Positions 48,407 to 58,446 of a stretch of 64,000 nt of DNA are shown here, in pieces. Numbering within the stretch: the stretch's first letter is position 1; every line of letters begins with the position of its first letter. This DNA comes from Bemisia tabaci (lineage: Eukaryota; Arthropoda; Insecta; Hemiptera; Aleyrodidae). Made by a program: the position numbers and the translations under genes. The notes under the pieces were generated by a model that searched no databases, was not told the DNA's origin, and worked only from the letters and a program-made list of their open reading frames with translations. The stretch covers positions 70,841,345-70,905,344 of the forward strand of contig NC_092794.1 in assembly GCF_918797505.1 (NCBI RefSeq). The letters run 5' to 3'.

Positions 48407-48585
48407 CACCGAAAAAAAAATATGGTAGATTTTATCATACTCTGACACAGTAATACGAGTATAGTAATATACACCAGACTCTATGGTAGTGTTTACTTTA
48501 TTATGGTAAATATCACCCAAGTTCTAGTAAGTACTACCATAATTCTGGTTATTTTCACAAAATAGTATCACTATAAAAAATCAAG
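48407..48585 (-). mobile_element. Family K MITE, copy 2 (truncated, inverted)
   Basis: Starts CACCGAAAAAAAAATATGG and matches the inverse of 47285-47503 (TCATACTCTGACACAG). It lacks the far terminal repeat. A family A fragment (GGACGTGTTTCTACCAAACG) precedes it at 48366. Confidence 0.7.
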
Positions 48586-48746
48586 TAGACTTAAAGCATT
48601 TAAGCACGCCCACTTTTACATTGTTCCTTATGCAGCTTTCTAGAGCACACCCCATATTTCCCGCCCGTCTCTACTCCCGTTTAGCGAAATGACGTCCAAA
48701 TAAAAGCGTCAAGCTTTTTTTTTTTTTTCTTCCCACAATCTTCAAG

Positions 48747-49193
48747 TAGAGTCCCTTTATACCCAGAGTTACGACAACTCGATTATCAGCTGACTGGCAG
48801 CCGTCCTTGGCTGGCCATGGAAGCCGAAACGAGTGCACCCTAACGAACGATATTGAGGGATAAGGATCAGGAATCCTGCGATGTCTGTCACACAAAAACA
48901 ACAACATCAACAAAGTGATCAATTAAAAAGAAAATGAGATTGGTTTGTGAATAATTTCTTAATCTATTTTCATTTTGGACCTATGGAAATAACAATTTAC
49001 TCTTGATAAACCACAATTAGGTAATATTTTCATTATTCTTGTTCACATTCGAGGTACCGCCATCTTGGTGCACTAGTTTCGGCCTCCATGAGCGAGAACC
49101 AATCAGAATTGGATTTTTTTTTAGGCCACTTTCAGCCCAATCCTGGCCCAACCAAAAGTGAGTTGTCGTAACTCTGGGTATAAAGGGACTCTA
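48747..49193. mobile_element. hAT-like MITE, copy 2 (8-bp TSD)
   Basis: 447 bp, ends TAGAGTCCCTTTATACCC and GGGTATAAAGGGACTCTA, with AGAGTTACGACAACTC extending the arm. Exact 8-bp duplication TCTTCAAG at 48739-48746 and 49194-49201. Same termini as the copy at 6923 but a different interior. Confidence 0.92.
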
Positions 49194-49549
49194 TCTTCAA
49201 GTAGCTTCATGGCTATCTCGCACTTTTTTCACCGTGTCCTCTCTCATGGAGAATCTCAAATCCCCCCGTCCCGATTCTCAAAATGTTGTCTTACGCCCTT
49301 CAGTCTTTTTCCTATCGACCGAAAAAACAGCAGAATTTTGCACTGGTGCATACCTGGAAATATCACGGTATTTCTGGAACTTGAGCCACCTCATGAACGA
49401 TATTTTGATCACACCGCCTGAAACAAAGAAAAGAAAAAATTAGAACAAATTTGAACGTAAAAAAAAATGAAGCCATGAAAAAGTAATCCACAAAGCAGAG
49501 AGAACGAAAGGACACGAAAGGATTGGAAGAAATATTTTGACTTGAAGAC

Positions 49550-49728
49550 CCTATTGCGTCATCGCTTCACGACGCGTCGTTTTGAAAATCGCGCCAGTAG
49601 CCTCCTCAACACACATCGGAGCCGGTGAGCCAAATTTGGAGGTTATGTTATTGTTATTGTGATACTGGAAGTAGCGTGAATTCGTAGTGCTTTCATTTGT
49701 GGTTTAATAGTTTTAATGTTTACGTGAA
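49550..49728 (+). promoter_or_regulatory. Probable promoter/leader of LSm11-like gene
   Basis: A locally CpG-rich stretch (GACGCGTCG, AAAATCGCGCC, CATCGGAGCCGG) ends about 60-100 bp before the start codon in otherwise AT-rich DNA. No TATA box is evident, as is usual for housekeeping insect promoters. Position is inferred from composition only. Confidence 0.4.
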
Positions 49729-49902
49729 ATGTCGGGAAGGAAAAATGAAGAGGATAAAACAGATTTCACTTCGCCGAAATTCAATGCGCTTACAGCTCTA
49801 TATTCGCGAAATGTGCGGCTGCCAAACCCGAGAGCTCCCGCTTTGGATAATATGTCAAGATTTTTACCTTCAACCTCAGGGGTCATGATAAGGCCACCGC
49901 CT
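49729..49902 (+). CDS. LSm11-like gene, coding exon 1
   Basis: 174 nt, 58 codons, from ATG (context GTGAAATGT) to donor CCGCCT|GTAAGT, phase 0. The protein begins MSGRKNEEDKTDF, then SPKFNALTALYSRNVRLP and APALDNMSRFLPS. The F-x-x-L-x-ALY, then P and N-A-P, then N and FL pattern matches the conserved amino-terminal segment of LSm11, the U7 snRNP subunit that recruits FLASH for histone pre-mRNA 3'-end processing. This is recognised from memory of the human protein. The Sm-fold exons, which would prove it, were not found to the right. An unrelated nuclear protein remains possible. The gene is divergent from E74A. Confidence 0.6.
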
Positions 49903-50679
49903 GTAAGTAAAATCTGTTTTGTCCCTAGAATGTCTCAAAATATATACCTAAGGTGTAAGTTTCCTCAGACCATGCAATGTTTGATTTTACGCTTGTGCTG
50001 GTATGTTTTCATCAGTCAGACAAAGTTCTCGGGCTTTCATTTCGTCTCAGTTGTTTGAAGCACAGTTTATTCTTTAAAATGCCTTTGTCACACTTGCATT
50101 CTGCTTGACACTCATAGGGCAAATGGACAGTCGTCAGTTTCCCAATGCTGACAGTGCAGTTTGCGCAATTGCGCACTCCCTCAGTATGTACATTTGGAAT
50201 GTAGGTGTGATAGCAGTTAAACAGTTTCTTTGCATGACAGTCCAGCTGTATCACATGGCGATCCTCATATAATTAGCAAATTTGGCTAGGTATATGAACA
50301 AGACTGAATTTTCTGTGAGAAAAGACATTTTCTTTTTTTCTTGTATATCATCAGATTCTGAAGTTTCACTGAAATAGCTTCGATGATTTGGGCTAACATT
50401 GAACTGGAATACCTCTCTACTTGACATGAAGATCAGGGATTAATTGAAGCTTAGTATGCTCTAAGTCTCTATTACGTATGAGGGATATGCTTGAATTAAA
50501 TGGGAACCAAATTTTACATGACACTAACATAGCTAAACCCTAAATGTAGACAGAAGAATCTCCAGAATTCAAACACCTGATTGGACGCAAAGGGGATAAA
50601 TCATAATATGTTTCATCTGCAAACAGAGGTACATGAGGAAGAGCTGCAATTGATCAGTTCTACATTTTCTTGATTTCAG

Positions 50680-50773
50680 GTGAAGAAAAAAACTGAAGCT
50701 CCGCCAGAGAATCCTGAAAATGCTCCATCCACTAGCTCAGCGTTACCTGCCAGGAGGTTCCTTCCGCATCAAA
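50680..50773 (+). CDS. LSm11-like gene, coding exon 2
   Basis: 94 nt, acceptor TTGATTTCAG|GTG and donor CATCAAA|GTAAGA. It enters in phase 0, matching exon 1, and leaves in phase 1. It encodes VKKKTEAPPENPENAPSTSS then ALPARRFLPHQ. This is a charged, disordered linker as expected between the amino-terminal segment and the Sm domain of LSm11. Intron 1 (49903-50679) holds a minus-strand cysteine-rich frame discussed under findings. No phase-1 continuation exon was recognised before 64000. Confidence 0.6.
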
Positions 50774-51179
50774 GTAAGACCTCTCTTTGCGTTTCATAAC
50801 TTGGCCCAATAAATTAAACTGTGGCAAAGTATGAGTTACAGGGTTGAAGGCTGCCTCTGTTTTGGCGTTATTTTTACTTAGTTTTCAGAAGTTTCTATGA
50901 AGTAGGCCTTTACGGCCCATCCACGACCAATAAATGCCTTTAAAGCAAGTTACATTTGAGTCAAGGGGTTGCGAATAATGTTTAGGCTACAACAAAGTGA
51001 AAACAAAAGTAGTAGTTGGAGTTACAAACCATGTAGTACCCTTTTACTTTAAAACAAAAAAATGGTAGTCTGTAATTCGCTGGTGGTTTCTGCAAAGTTT
51101 TTTTTTTTTTTTTTAGGCCATATTTTTTTTTCTTGTTATGATAAAACTAAAAAACGAAGATCTTTTTATTTAAATGCTT

Positions 51180-51620
51180 AAGTTGATAGGGCCCATTTCA
51201 GACAGCTTTGTCTCTTTCGTTGTATATGCGTCGAATGCGGCGTAGGGAATTCTCTACCCGCGCATCCAGCGAAATAGAATGAGCAAACTCCATAAGCGGA
51301 GGGCCGCGCCGTAGAGTGGCGTGACCTGGCGGTTGGTAGACACACCGATAGTTGAGTGTCTCCACGGAAGAGAGCGCTACAGTCGCGCAGTTGCTGCGGC
51401 CCGGCTGATTCTTGGTGGGCAATAATCAGCTCACAATCAGGAGGTGCAATCATGAGTCAGGTGAGGAGAAGGAGGCTGGTGCTGGCCAAGCGAGGTGCAG
51501 GAAGGTCAAGTGAACGTCCTCGACTTGCGATGCTGTTCCTCTTCCGGGCCTTTCTGTTTCACTCACTCCAGCCCCCCCCCCCCCCCCCTTCAGCCCCCCG
51601 CACCCGCTCCGGTCCGGTTC
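51180..51620. other. GC-rich patch with competing open frames
   Basis: CpG-rich, open on the minus strand in two frames (51178-51453 and 51198-51422) and on the plus strand (51356-51793). The plus strand also shows ATGAGTCAG|GTGAGG at about 51451, a start codon followed by a splice-donor consensus. None matches a known protein. It could be another promoter with a short first coding exon, or an LSm11 intronic island. Confidence 0.3.
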
Positions 51621-52425
51621 TCGTACTTTTTCCGCATAAAAATCTGATAGAATTTAAGATTAATTCCCGTTTAGGTGCCCGTGCCGATTTTTTTGCGTCA
51701 TTAATTATTTTTTTCTTTTTTTTTCTTTGCTTGCGAATGATGGTGGTTTTCTACGACTGCCCTGTCTCTCTCTGTAAATGCGCCAGTAGATGAGTTGGGC
51801 CCTCCCTGCCTTCCCGCCCTTGCTCAGGAGGTAGTTTTTCTGTTTTCGGAGAAAGTGCAAATCATACAGAGCACGAATACAGGCAGATTTCGTCGTGTAT
51901 TTTTTGATGATATGATCTACCTAGTGGTAAGAAATTGTGTAAGCAAGTAAAGTTGGTCAAGTTTTTTCTCTCTTTACTTTTTTCCAGTGGGGAACCAATA
52001 TTTCAGGCCCTCTTATCCAAGTGAAGCGGGATAAATATTATTCTGCTCTTTTTCTCCATCAAAAAATTAATTGAAATAACACGATTTTCCGCTTCAAATT
52101 CATTTCGCCAGTTTCCATTACCTACCCCCGTTGGAAATGGAATCATCTGAAAATATCCTGTACTACTTCATCTAGGTACCTCAGTTAACCGAGAAAAAGC
52201 ATTGCAAACAAAATCACGCGATATAACCAATTGAGATGCCTTTTTGAAGTATGAACTGGGTATTTTAATAATGCGCGGAGCGTAAAACAATAGAAGGATA
52301 TACTAAGTTGGGTTTGAACCCAACATGCAACTATTTTAACTCTGCGGTGGGCCGGGTTGCATACCCTCGATTTAGCGGGCCAAATCTGAGATCCGCGCAC
52401 GGCTTTCACGATAAGGTGCGGATGC

Positions 52426-52570
52426 AATTGGACTGCATTTTGTAATTTGGACCTATAAATTCTGGCTCTTCCGGCAAAACACTTATGTGTATAGGGAAAC
52501 TAATGGTACATACGTTGTTTTTAAACCGGGCTAGAATTTATAGTTCCAAATTGCAAAATGTAGTCCAATT
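52426..52570 (+). mobile_element. Family Y MITE nested in element E
   Basis: Nearly perfect arms: GGACTGCATTTTGTAATTTG and AATTGCAAAATGTAGTCC. It is flanked by AATT on both sides; element E copy 1 has a single AATT at the same place (GATGCAATTAGTG), which proves a 4-bp duplication at this insertion. Confidence 0.88.
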
Positions 52571-52598
52571 AATGCTTCCCTCGAGCGTGACGTCTATT

Positions 52599-52851
52599 CT
52601 ACCGTGCTAAGGAAAAACGCCGTATGAACCTTCAGGCGTTGCCAAATTTCCAATTGTGAAACACGAATTTCCTGGTAAACTTATGAATCTATTTCTTGTA
52701 ATTTTTCAGATATTATCGTTTGCAAGTTCACCATAAGTTCCTGAAAATTTAAAGGAAAAATATTCTTAAATTTTCTCAAAAATACACATTATATTGAAGG
52801 AAATTTGGCAACTCTCGAATGTTCATACGTCGTTCTTCCTTAGCACGGCAG
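52599..52851 (+). mobile_element. Family C MITE, copy 12, nested in element E
   Basis: 253 bp with exact TATT duplication (52595-52598 and 52852-52855). Element E copy 1 has GACGTCTATTTCG here, an empty site with a single TATT. Confidence 0.93.
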
Positions 52852-54233
52852 TATTTTGGTGGACTATTTTTCGCTTCTGTCGCACAAATTAGTGACGTAA
52901 TACTAACAAACTGGGATACTTTCCGAGAGACGAACTCGGATTTTTTGAATAATGCACTGATAGTGAGCGCAGAACCGTGAAAGAATAAACGGAGTTTAGT
53001 TTGGACACGACGTGGAGTTATTTTGCTCAAGGAAAACACTGATCGCACCTCTACCCTATCGCGGAAGCCGTACATGGCAAGCCGCAAGCGCGCGCAGGCC
53101 GTGAGTATATCTCAAGTCGCCCGTAAAACCGAGCGTATGCAACCCGGCCCACCGCAGAGTTAATATAGTTGCATGTTGGGTTCGAACCCAACCTCGCATA
53201 TTCATCCATTGTTCTTCGCGTTGTTTTGAAGTTGGAAGAGCTTTCCGTCATCTATGAACTGAGAAAAGGCTTAGGTTTATCGAAATGCTAACGATAAACA
53301 TTTTTTCTACATTATCATTTATATCTACATAACTGATATTAACTAATAAAATGTGAATATCAGATTGCGACGTCGCAAATCTCCGCTCATGATGTACCTG
53401 TTCAAAAGAAATGTGACAGTCAGCTTATTTAAAGTTTTCAATGTATTCCTCTCTTATTTATAGCTATTGATCAAGTTCTTTCAATTCTCATCTTCGGTAG
53501 GTTTTTGATTCATTAATTTTTTTTTAAATATATCTATAAAAAATCCATCATCCGATGTTTTAAATGTTGCAATGAAGGGACAAATTTTTCGAATTTAGTT
53601 ATCGATGTATCTTTTTTCTATAAAAAGTCCCGGAAGTAAATTACTCCTCGTTATTCTCAATTCTCCTGTACCAGAGAGAGAGAGGGCAGTCTTGTCACAC
53701 GTTGGCCATCTCACCAGCAAACGACAGCAAAACCAATGAATTCGGAACGTTTAAGGCAACCTTGGCCTTCTGCCAAGTGGCGCACCGAACTGAACATCGC
53801 GGTAATGGTCGGTGCTTCCTTGTTTGACTAATCTACTGAATTTTAAGTTGGTTTTTTCTCGAGAATGCATCTGCAAATGTTACCTCGTAGCAACCTTGCC
53901 AATTTCGCGAATAGTTCTGAAAATTCAGCAGGAAAAACTGGCGCGGCAATTTAAAATAACTGAAGTTTTCTCACAAATATTAACGGAGCGCAGCATTTGC
54001 CCACGGGGTTTGGAAATGTTCTGAAAATGTTGGAATGTTTAGAAATGTTCTGAATTACGATTTTTCAACGGTGAAATTAACGTTTTACACCGTTGGCATG
54101 ACCTGCCTACATTTTTTTTGCAACTTCCAAGTAAAAAAAAAAGTTGCTGAAAGTTGACTGATTTCTTAAGTTTTATTAACGTTAAGCTTGCAGAGGTAGC
54201 TAAAAAGGGAAGAGAGGAAACTAGTTGTGTATA

Positions 54234-54486
54234 CTGCCGTACTAAGGAAGAACGCCGTATGAACTTTCAGGCATTGCCAAATTTCCTCTAGTAAAGCACT
54301 AATTTTCAGGTAAAGTTTTGAATATTTTTCTGGCAATTTCTTAGATAATTTTGTTTGTAATTTCGCCGAAAGTTCCTGACAATTTCAAGGAAAAATATTC
54401 ATAGCTTTCCCTAAAAGTAAACATTTTATCGAAGAAAATTTGGCAACTCTCGAATGTTCATACGGCGTTCTTCCTTAGCACGGCAG
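54234..54486 (+). mobile_element. Family C MITE, copy 13
   Basis: 253 bp with left tip CTGCCGTACTAAGGAAGAAC and a canonical right tip. Flanks TATA and TAGA do not match fully. Confidence 0.92.
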
Positions 54487-54974
54487 TAGAGCTGATCGCT
54501 ACGTACTTTTTTTTCACTGGTATACATTCGGATGCCCAGAGATGAAACGTAGTTTAATCATGAGAGGTTTTGTTGTCGTATACAGCAATCGGAATTTTGA
54601 GTCTTGTGAAATCGAATTTCTTTTGCTTACTGGTTTTCTTCTTCGTGTGGAGGATATCCGATTTTTTATCCTCCTCAGTTGATTGTGCGACGGAGATTAG
54701 TTTGCGTGGAAGAAACGTCAACATGACGCGGAGGCTTGGCGGGGAAAGTTCGCATCAGGAAATTTACGATACGAGAGCAGGCGGCAAAACAAAACTTAAT
54801 GGAAGGAATTAAATAAAATAAAGAAATAAAACCGAGCCAGACGTGGCAAGAGCAATGACCCAAGCGCAATCTCCAAGCGATTAGAGCTCTGCTGTTGCCA
54901 GCCTTGTTCATCCTTGCGCCCGAAACATCGTACAAACAAAACGGCTATGTTTTCTAAAGTCAAATAAGTATTAA

Positions 54975-55280
54975 CAGGGTTCCCACAGCCCACAGTTAGG
55001 GAATGCCGGGAAACCTGGGAACCTTCAGGGAATTTTAGAAAGTCAGGGCAAACCGGGAAATGTCGGGAAAAATGACGAAAATGTCTGGAAAAATTGTCAA
55101 GGCACCTTTAATTGCTTTCTAGAATGGGTTTGACGTATCAGACGACAAATTTTGTCTGAAAATTCTTTATAATTATGTCTTTTTAGCCATCCGGCTTATC
55201 CTCAATCGTCAGGGAATTCCACCAAAATTTTTTAGGGGAATCAGGGAATTTCATTTTCAAAATTCTGTGGCAACTCTGTA
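54975..55280 (+). repeat. Family P repeat (GGGAA-rich), copy 1
   Basis: Dense in AGGGAAT, CCGGGAAA and TCAGGGAATTT, bracketed by AGGGTTCCCACAG and CTGTGGCAACTCTG, a recurrent insect repeat style. Related to 61650-62155. From 55281 to 55822 nothing is recognised. Confidence 0.6.
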
Positions 55281-55822
55281 TTGAGTGCAAAAATTACTGT
55301 GATCATCGACTAACTTTCGGTTTCTACCGACTGAGTACGGGACTTAAAATTAAAATCATCCTCCTTCAAAACCAAAAAAAAGCTTCATCGAGTTGAGTCT
55401 CGTCTTCATTAACTTGCTCAAATACCAAGACAGAAACAGGGGTGTAAGGGATTTTTAAAGTTCCTCGCTGATGAAAATCAGCGCGATTCTTGCTTGCAAC
55501 TCTTTTAAGTTTTTTGATCACGTGAATTTTCCGACTGGGTGTCACCACTGAGCGAAGCGGTTATGGAATTGAAGATAAACTATGCGGAAGTGATTCATCG
55601 AAAGGGAAAACGCTGAAAATTTGACCGTGACGCGTTGGTTAAATTCTCTGCGGAACTATGGTCCTTGAGATCGATAACATCACCTCGCAAGTTCGCTTTC
55701 CATACATTAGGATTGTTGCAGAGGCTCATTGTTATTCATGGTTTTAATATTTTTTAATATGTATCATTGTTTCAACGGGAGAGAGGAAAAATCTTTTTTT
55801 TTTCGTGGTCGTGTAACCTGCA

Positions 55823-56075
55823 CTGCCGTGCTAAGGAAAAACGCCGTATGAACATTCGAGAGTTGCCAAATTTCCTTCGATAAAGTGTTCAATTTTGAGG
55901 AAAGTTATGAATATTTTTCCTTGAAATTTTCAGGAACTCTAGGTGAAATTGCGAGCAAACTTATCTGAAAAATTTAGAGACAAATATTCATAAGTTTACC
56001 AAGGGATTCTGGTTTTATCTAAGGAAATTTAGCAACGCTTGAAGATTCATACGGCGTTTTTCCTTGGCACGGCAG
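55823..56075 (-). mobile_element. Family C MITE, copy 14
   Basis: 253 bp with an intact left tip. Flanks TGCA and TACA differ by one base, consistent with a decayed duplication. Confidence 0.93.
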
Positions 56076-56552
56076 TACAGCCTTGGAGCATAACTCAAGG
56101 CACTAGAATTTCCTCCTCTTTATCTGGTTTGAAAGGCCGAAACATATGAGCTTTATCATCGGCGGAGTACCTCTTCGTCTTCAATAAATTACAGTTTCTA
56201 ATTTGTTCTTCTTCTTCAAGCTTCTCATTAATCCGAGATCCTAGGGTTCGCTAGGAATTACCAAGCACACTTTTCCGTGAAGCAGTTTGAAATCAACTAA
56301 CGAGTGAACCCCGGGCATCTCTCGGGAATCATCCCGCGGAACTCGGAGCGATAACTATTCGAACACGGACGTCGTGATCTTGCATATCCGTTATTTTGAA
56401 GGCGATTTGTGCGCGTACGCTAGCTATCGCTAGGCTCACCTAGACTATGGCCGGTTTTGCGTCGCGGTTCTGCTGGCTCCGTTTTCTGTTCCGTATCATC
56501 AGATACCACTTATCCGAAACTTACAAATTCTCCCTTCTCAAATATATTTAAA

Positions 56553-56770
56553 ATTTAGAAAATGTATGCACCGCTCGGGACGTCATCTGGCGACATTTCC
56601 CATTATTTTAAACACGTGTATTTTAGCAGATTAGATTACTTTTCCATTTCCTCTCCTATACTCGTTCAGTTTAGGATCCAATGGTATCCTCGTGCTCTTT
56701 TTACTCAGTAGTTTCCACTTAAGCACGAAATTCATCAAATTTCCGTCACTTAAAAATTCTCCATTCAGTC
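56553..56770 (+). repeat. Family X dispersed repeat, copy 3
   Basis: GGGACGTCATCTGGCGACAT and TTAAACACGTGTATTTTAGC match 18795-19000, continuing to GAAATTCATCAAATTTC. The CRE palindrome is broken here (GGACGTCA). DNA at 56076-56552 holds nothing recognised. Confidence 0.75.
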
Positions 56771-56873
56771 AAATGCCGCCAACTACGTCAATTTTGTGGA
56801 CCCGCAAATGGAATCACCTCGATGAACTTAGGATGTTTCCCCTTCGCCGCCTGGAACCGCCGAGCACATCTAC

Positions 56874-57040
56874 GCTGCCGTGTGCTCAGGGAAAACGCCG
56901 CATGAACATTCGAAAGTTGCCAAACTTCCTTCGATAAAATGTTCATTTTCGCGGAAAAGCATGAAAATTTTTCTGAGAAATTTCCAAAAAAATTAGGTAA
57001 AAGTGCGAACAAAATTACCCCAAAAATTGGGAGAACAGTA
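56874..57040 (-). mobile_element. Family C MITE, copy 15, truncated
   Basis: Left tip CTGCCGTGTGCTCAGG and the left arm are present, but the copy stops inside at about 57040, where an inverted fragment of element E begins. Confidence 0.82.
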
Positions 57041-57123
57041 TCCCACTCTCGAAAAGTATCCCAGGTTGTTAGTATTACGTTACTAATTTGTGCGACAGAA
57101 GCGACAAATAGTTGACCAAAATA
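57041..57123 (-). mobile_element. Fragment of element E (inverted)
   Basis: AAAGTATCCCAGGTTGTTAG and AATTTGTGCGACAGAAGCGA are the inverse of 52855-52935. It joins C copy 16 at exactly the junction seen at 52851/52852. Confidence 0.85.
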
Positions 57124-57377
57124 CTGCCGTGCTAAGGAAGAACGCTGTATGAACATTCGAGAGTTGCCAGATTCCCTTCAATGAAGTGTTCATTTTTGAG
57201 AAAATTTAAGAATATTTTTCCTTTGAAATTTTCAGGAACTTCATGTGAAATTGCAAACGATAATATCTGAAAAATTGGGAGAAAAACGTTTAAAAATTTC
57301 CCCGAAAATTTGTGTTTTACTAACGGAAATTTGGCAATGTCTGAAGGCACATACGGCGTTTTTCCTTAGGACGGCAG
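57124..57377 (-). mobile_element. Family C MITE, copy 16
   Basis: 254 bp with an intact left tip and right tip CTTAGGACGGCAG. Together with the adjacent E fragment it is an inverted copy of the C12/E composite. Confidence 0.92.
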
Positions 57378-57399
57378 TACGACATTCCAACGCAGTCCC

Positions 57400-57800
57400 G
57401 GCTGTTTCCTTCCTTCCGATCTCTCCGCACGAACAGGGCTCCGCCTCGGTCGACCCGGGCCCAGGACCTGTCCGTTACGAAACAGAAGTCGATGCCTTGT
57501 CGGTCATCATGTTGCGTTCGCGCTGTTTTCGCCGTTGTTGTTGTTGTTGTTCTGGTCCGGGCCGTTTTGTCGATCCCCGCCGCAATACCGCGATGACGAT
57601 GATGCTGGCGGTTACGTTCGGTTCCGATCGGCGAGTGAAAGTTCCCGCGTCCGCCGGAGAGGGGGGGGGGGCGACTGCGTCTTCGGGTTCCTATTCGGGG
57701 CCCGAACAACTTTCACTGTGAGCGCCGATCTTGAGTTGTCGTGCCACCCCCCCTTCTTCCTCGCAGGAACGAGTATCCGATTGCTGTTACTTCATCTTCT
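57400..57800. other. GC-rich patch between two C elements
   Basis: CpG-rich with a GTT trinucleotide run near 57534-57550 and a G run near 57661. A 158-codon plus frame (57245-57721) starts inside the C element, so it is not a credible gene. No family is recognised. Confidence 0.35.
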
Positions 57801-57888
57801 GCGGTGCCGGTTTCACCATGGAAAAATTCGCATCGGAGAAATGCGAGCATTTTCTGTCGTTTATCGAATGTGCGTTAGAGTACCGATA

Positions 57889-58130
57889 CTGCCGTGCTGA
57901 GGAAAAACGCCGTATGAACCTCCAGGCGTTGCCAAATTTCCCTTGATAAAACACGAAACTTATGAATATTTTCTTTCCAATTTTTCAGATGATTTTGCTC
58001 GCAATTTCACCTAAAGATCCTGAAAATTTCAAGGAAAAATATTCATAACTTTCCTAAAAAATGAACATTTTATTGAGGGAAATTTGGCAAGTCTCGAATG
58101 TTCATACGGCGTTCTTCCTTAGCACGGCAG
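57889..58130 (+). mobile_element. Family C MITE, copy 17 (internal deletion)
   Basis: 242 bp, about 11 bp shorter than consensus because of a deletion after ACACGAAAC in the left half. Tips CTGCCGTGCTGAGG and GCACGGCAG. Confidence 0.92.
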
Positions 58131-58148
58131 TATTAGAGGAGAGTACGG

Positions 58149-58446
58149 ACGGGCCGATTTTTGAAATTGATAGACAAAGCTATAGACAGAGAATACAAAA
58201 GAGATATGGAGGGATCTTATCGGTGGAAGTGAGTGGTTGCAATAGACAAAGCAGATAAGTAATAGACCCTCTAACGGCAACTCACGAGAGACCTTGTATA
58301 CTTAGTTATTAGTTATAGCGATAGTTAGTCCATCGTTTTCTCCTTTAGTCTACGAGAACCACCCCAATTTTCCAATATGATTGCTCCATGCTCCCAATGC
58401 TTTCTTTGTCCATCGCTTTGTCTTTCAATGTCAACAATCAGCCCAG
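58149..58446 (+). mobile_element. Family D MITE, copy 4
   Basis: ACGGGCCGATTTTTGAAATT at the left, AACAATCAGCCCAGTG at the right, with full interior motifs. Its right tip provides the stop codon of the minus-strand frame at 58438-58869. Confidence 0.8.

Larger units (their letters stand above)
51985..53310 (+). mobile_element. Element E, copy 2, carrying two nested MITEs
   Basis: Similar to 15575-16530 at both ends. The internal inverted arms at about 52320-52380 and 53115-53190 share CCCAACATGCAACTATTTTA and CTCTGCGGTGGGCCGGGTTG. It is interrupted by a Y element (52426-52570) and a C element (52599-52851), each absent from copy 1. From 53311 to 54233 no gene is recognised. Confidence 0.75.

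Noticed and set aside
49234..49443. 69-codon plus-strand frame before the LSm11-like gene
   Set aside because: Protein-like for about 60 residues, but there are no splice sites joining it to exon 1 of the LSm11-like gene, and no known domain.
51840..51925. Short frame ending at a GTAAGA donor, considered as LSm11-like exon 3
   Set aside because: The upstream acceptor is weak (GAG), and the phase needed to join exon 2 runs into a stop.
57245..57721. 158-codon plus-strand frame
   Set aside because: It starts inside the terminal repeat of a C MITE and continues through GC-rich simple sequence (GTT run, G run). The opposite strand is equally open.
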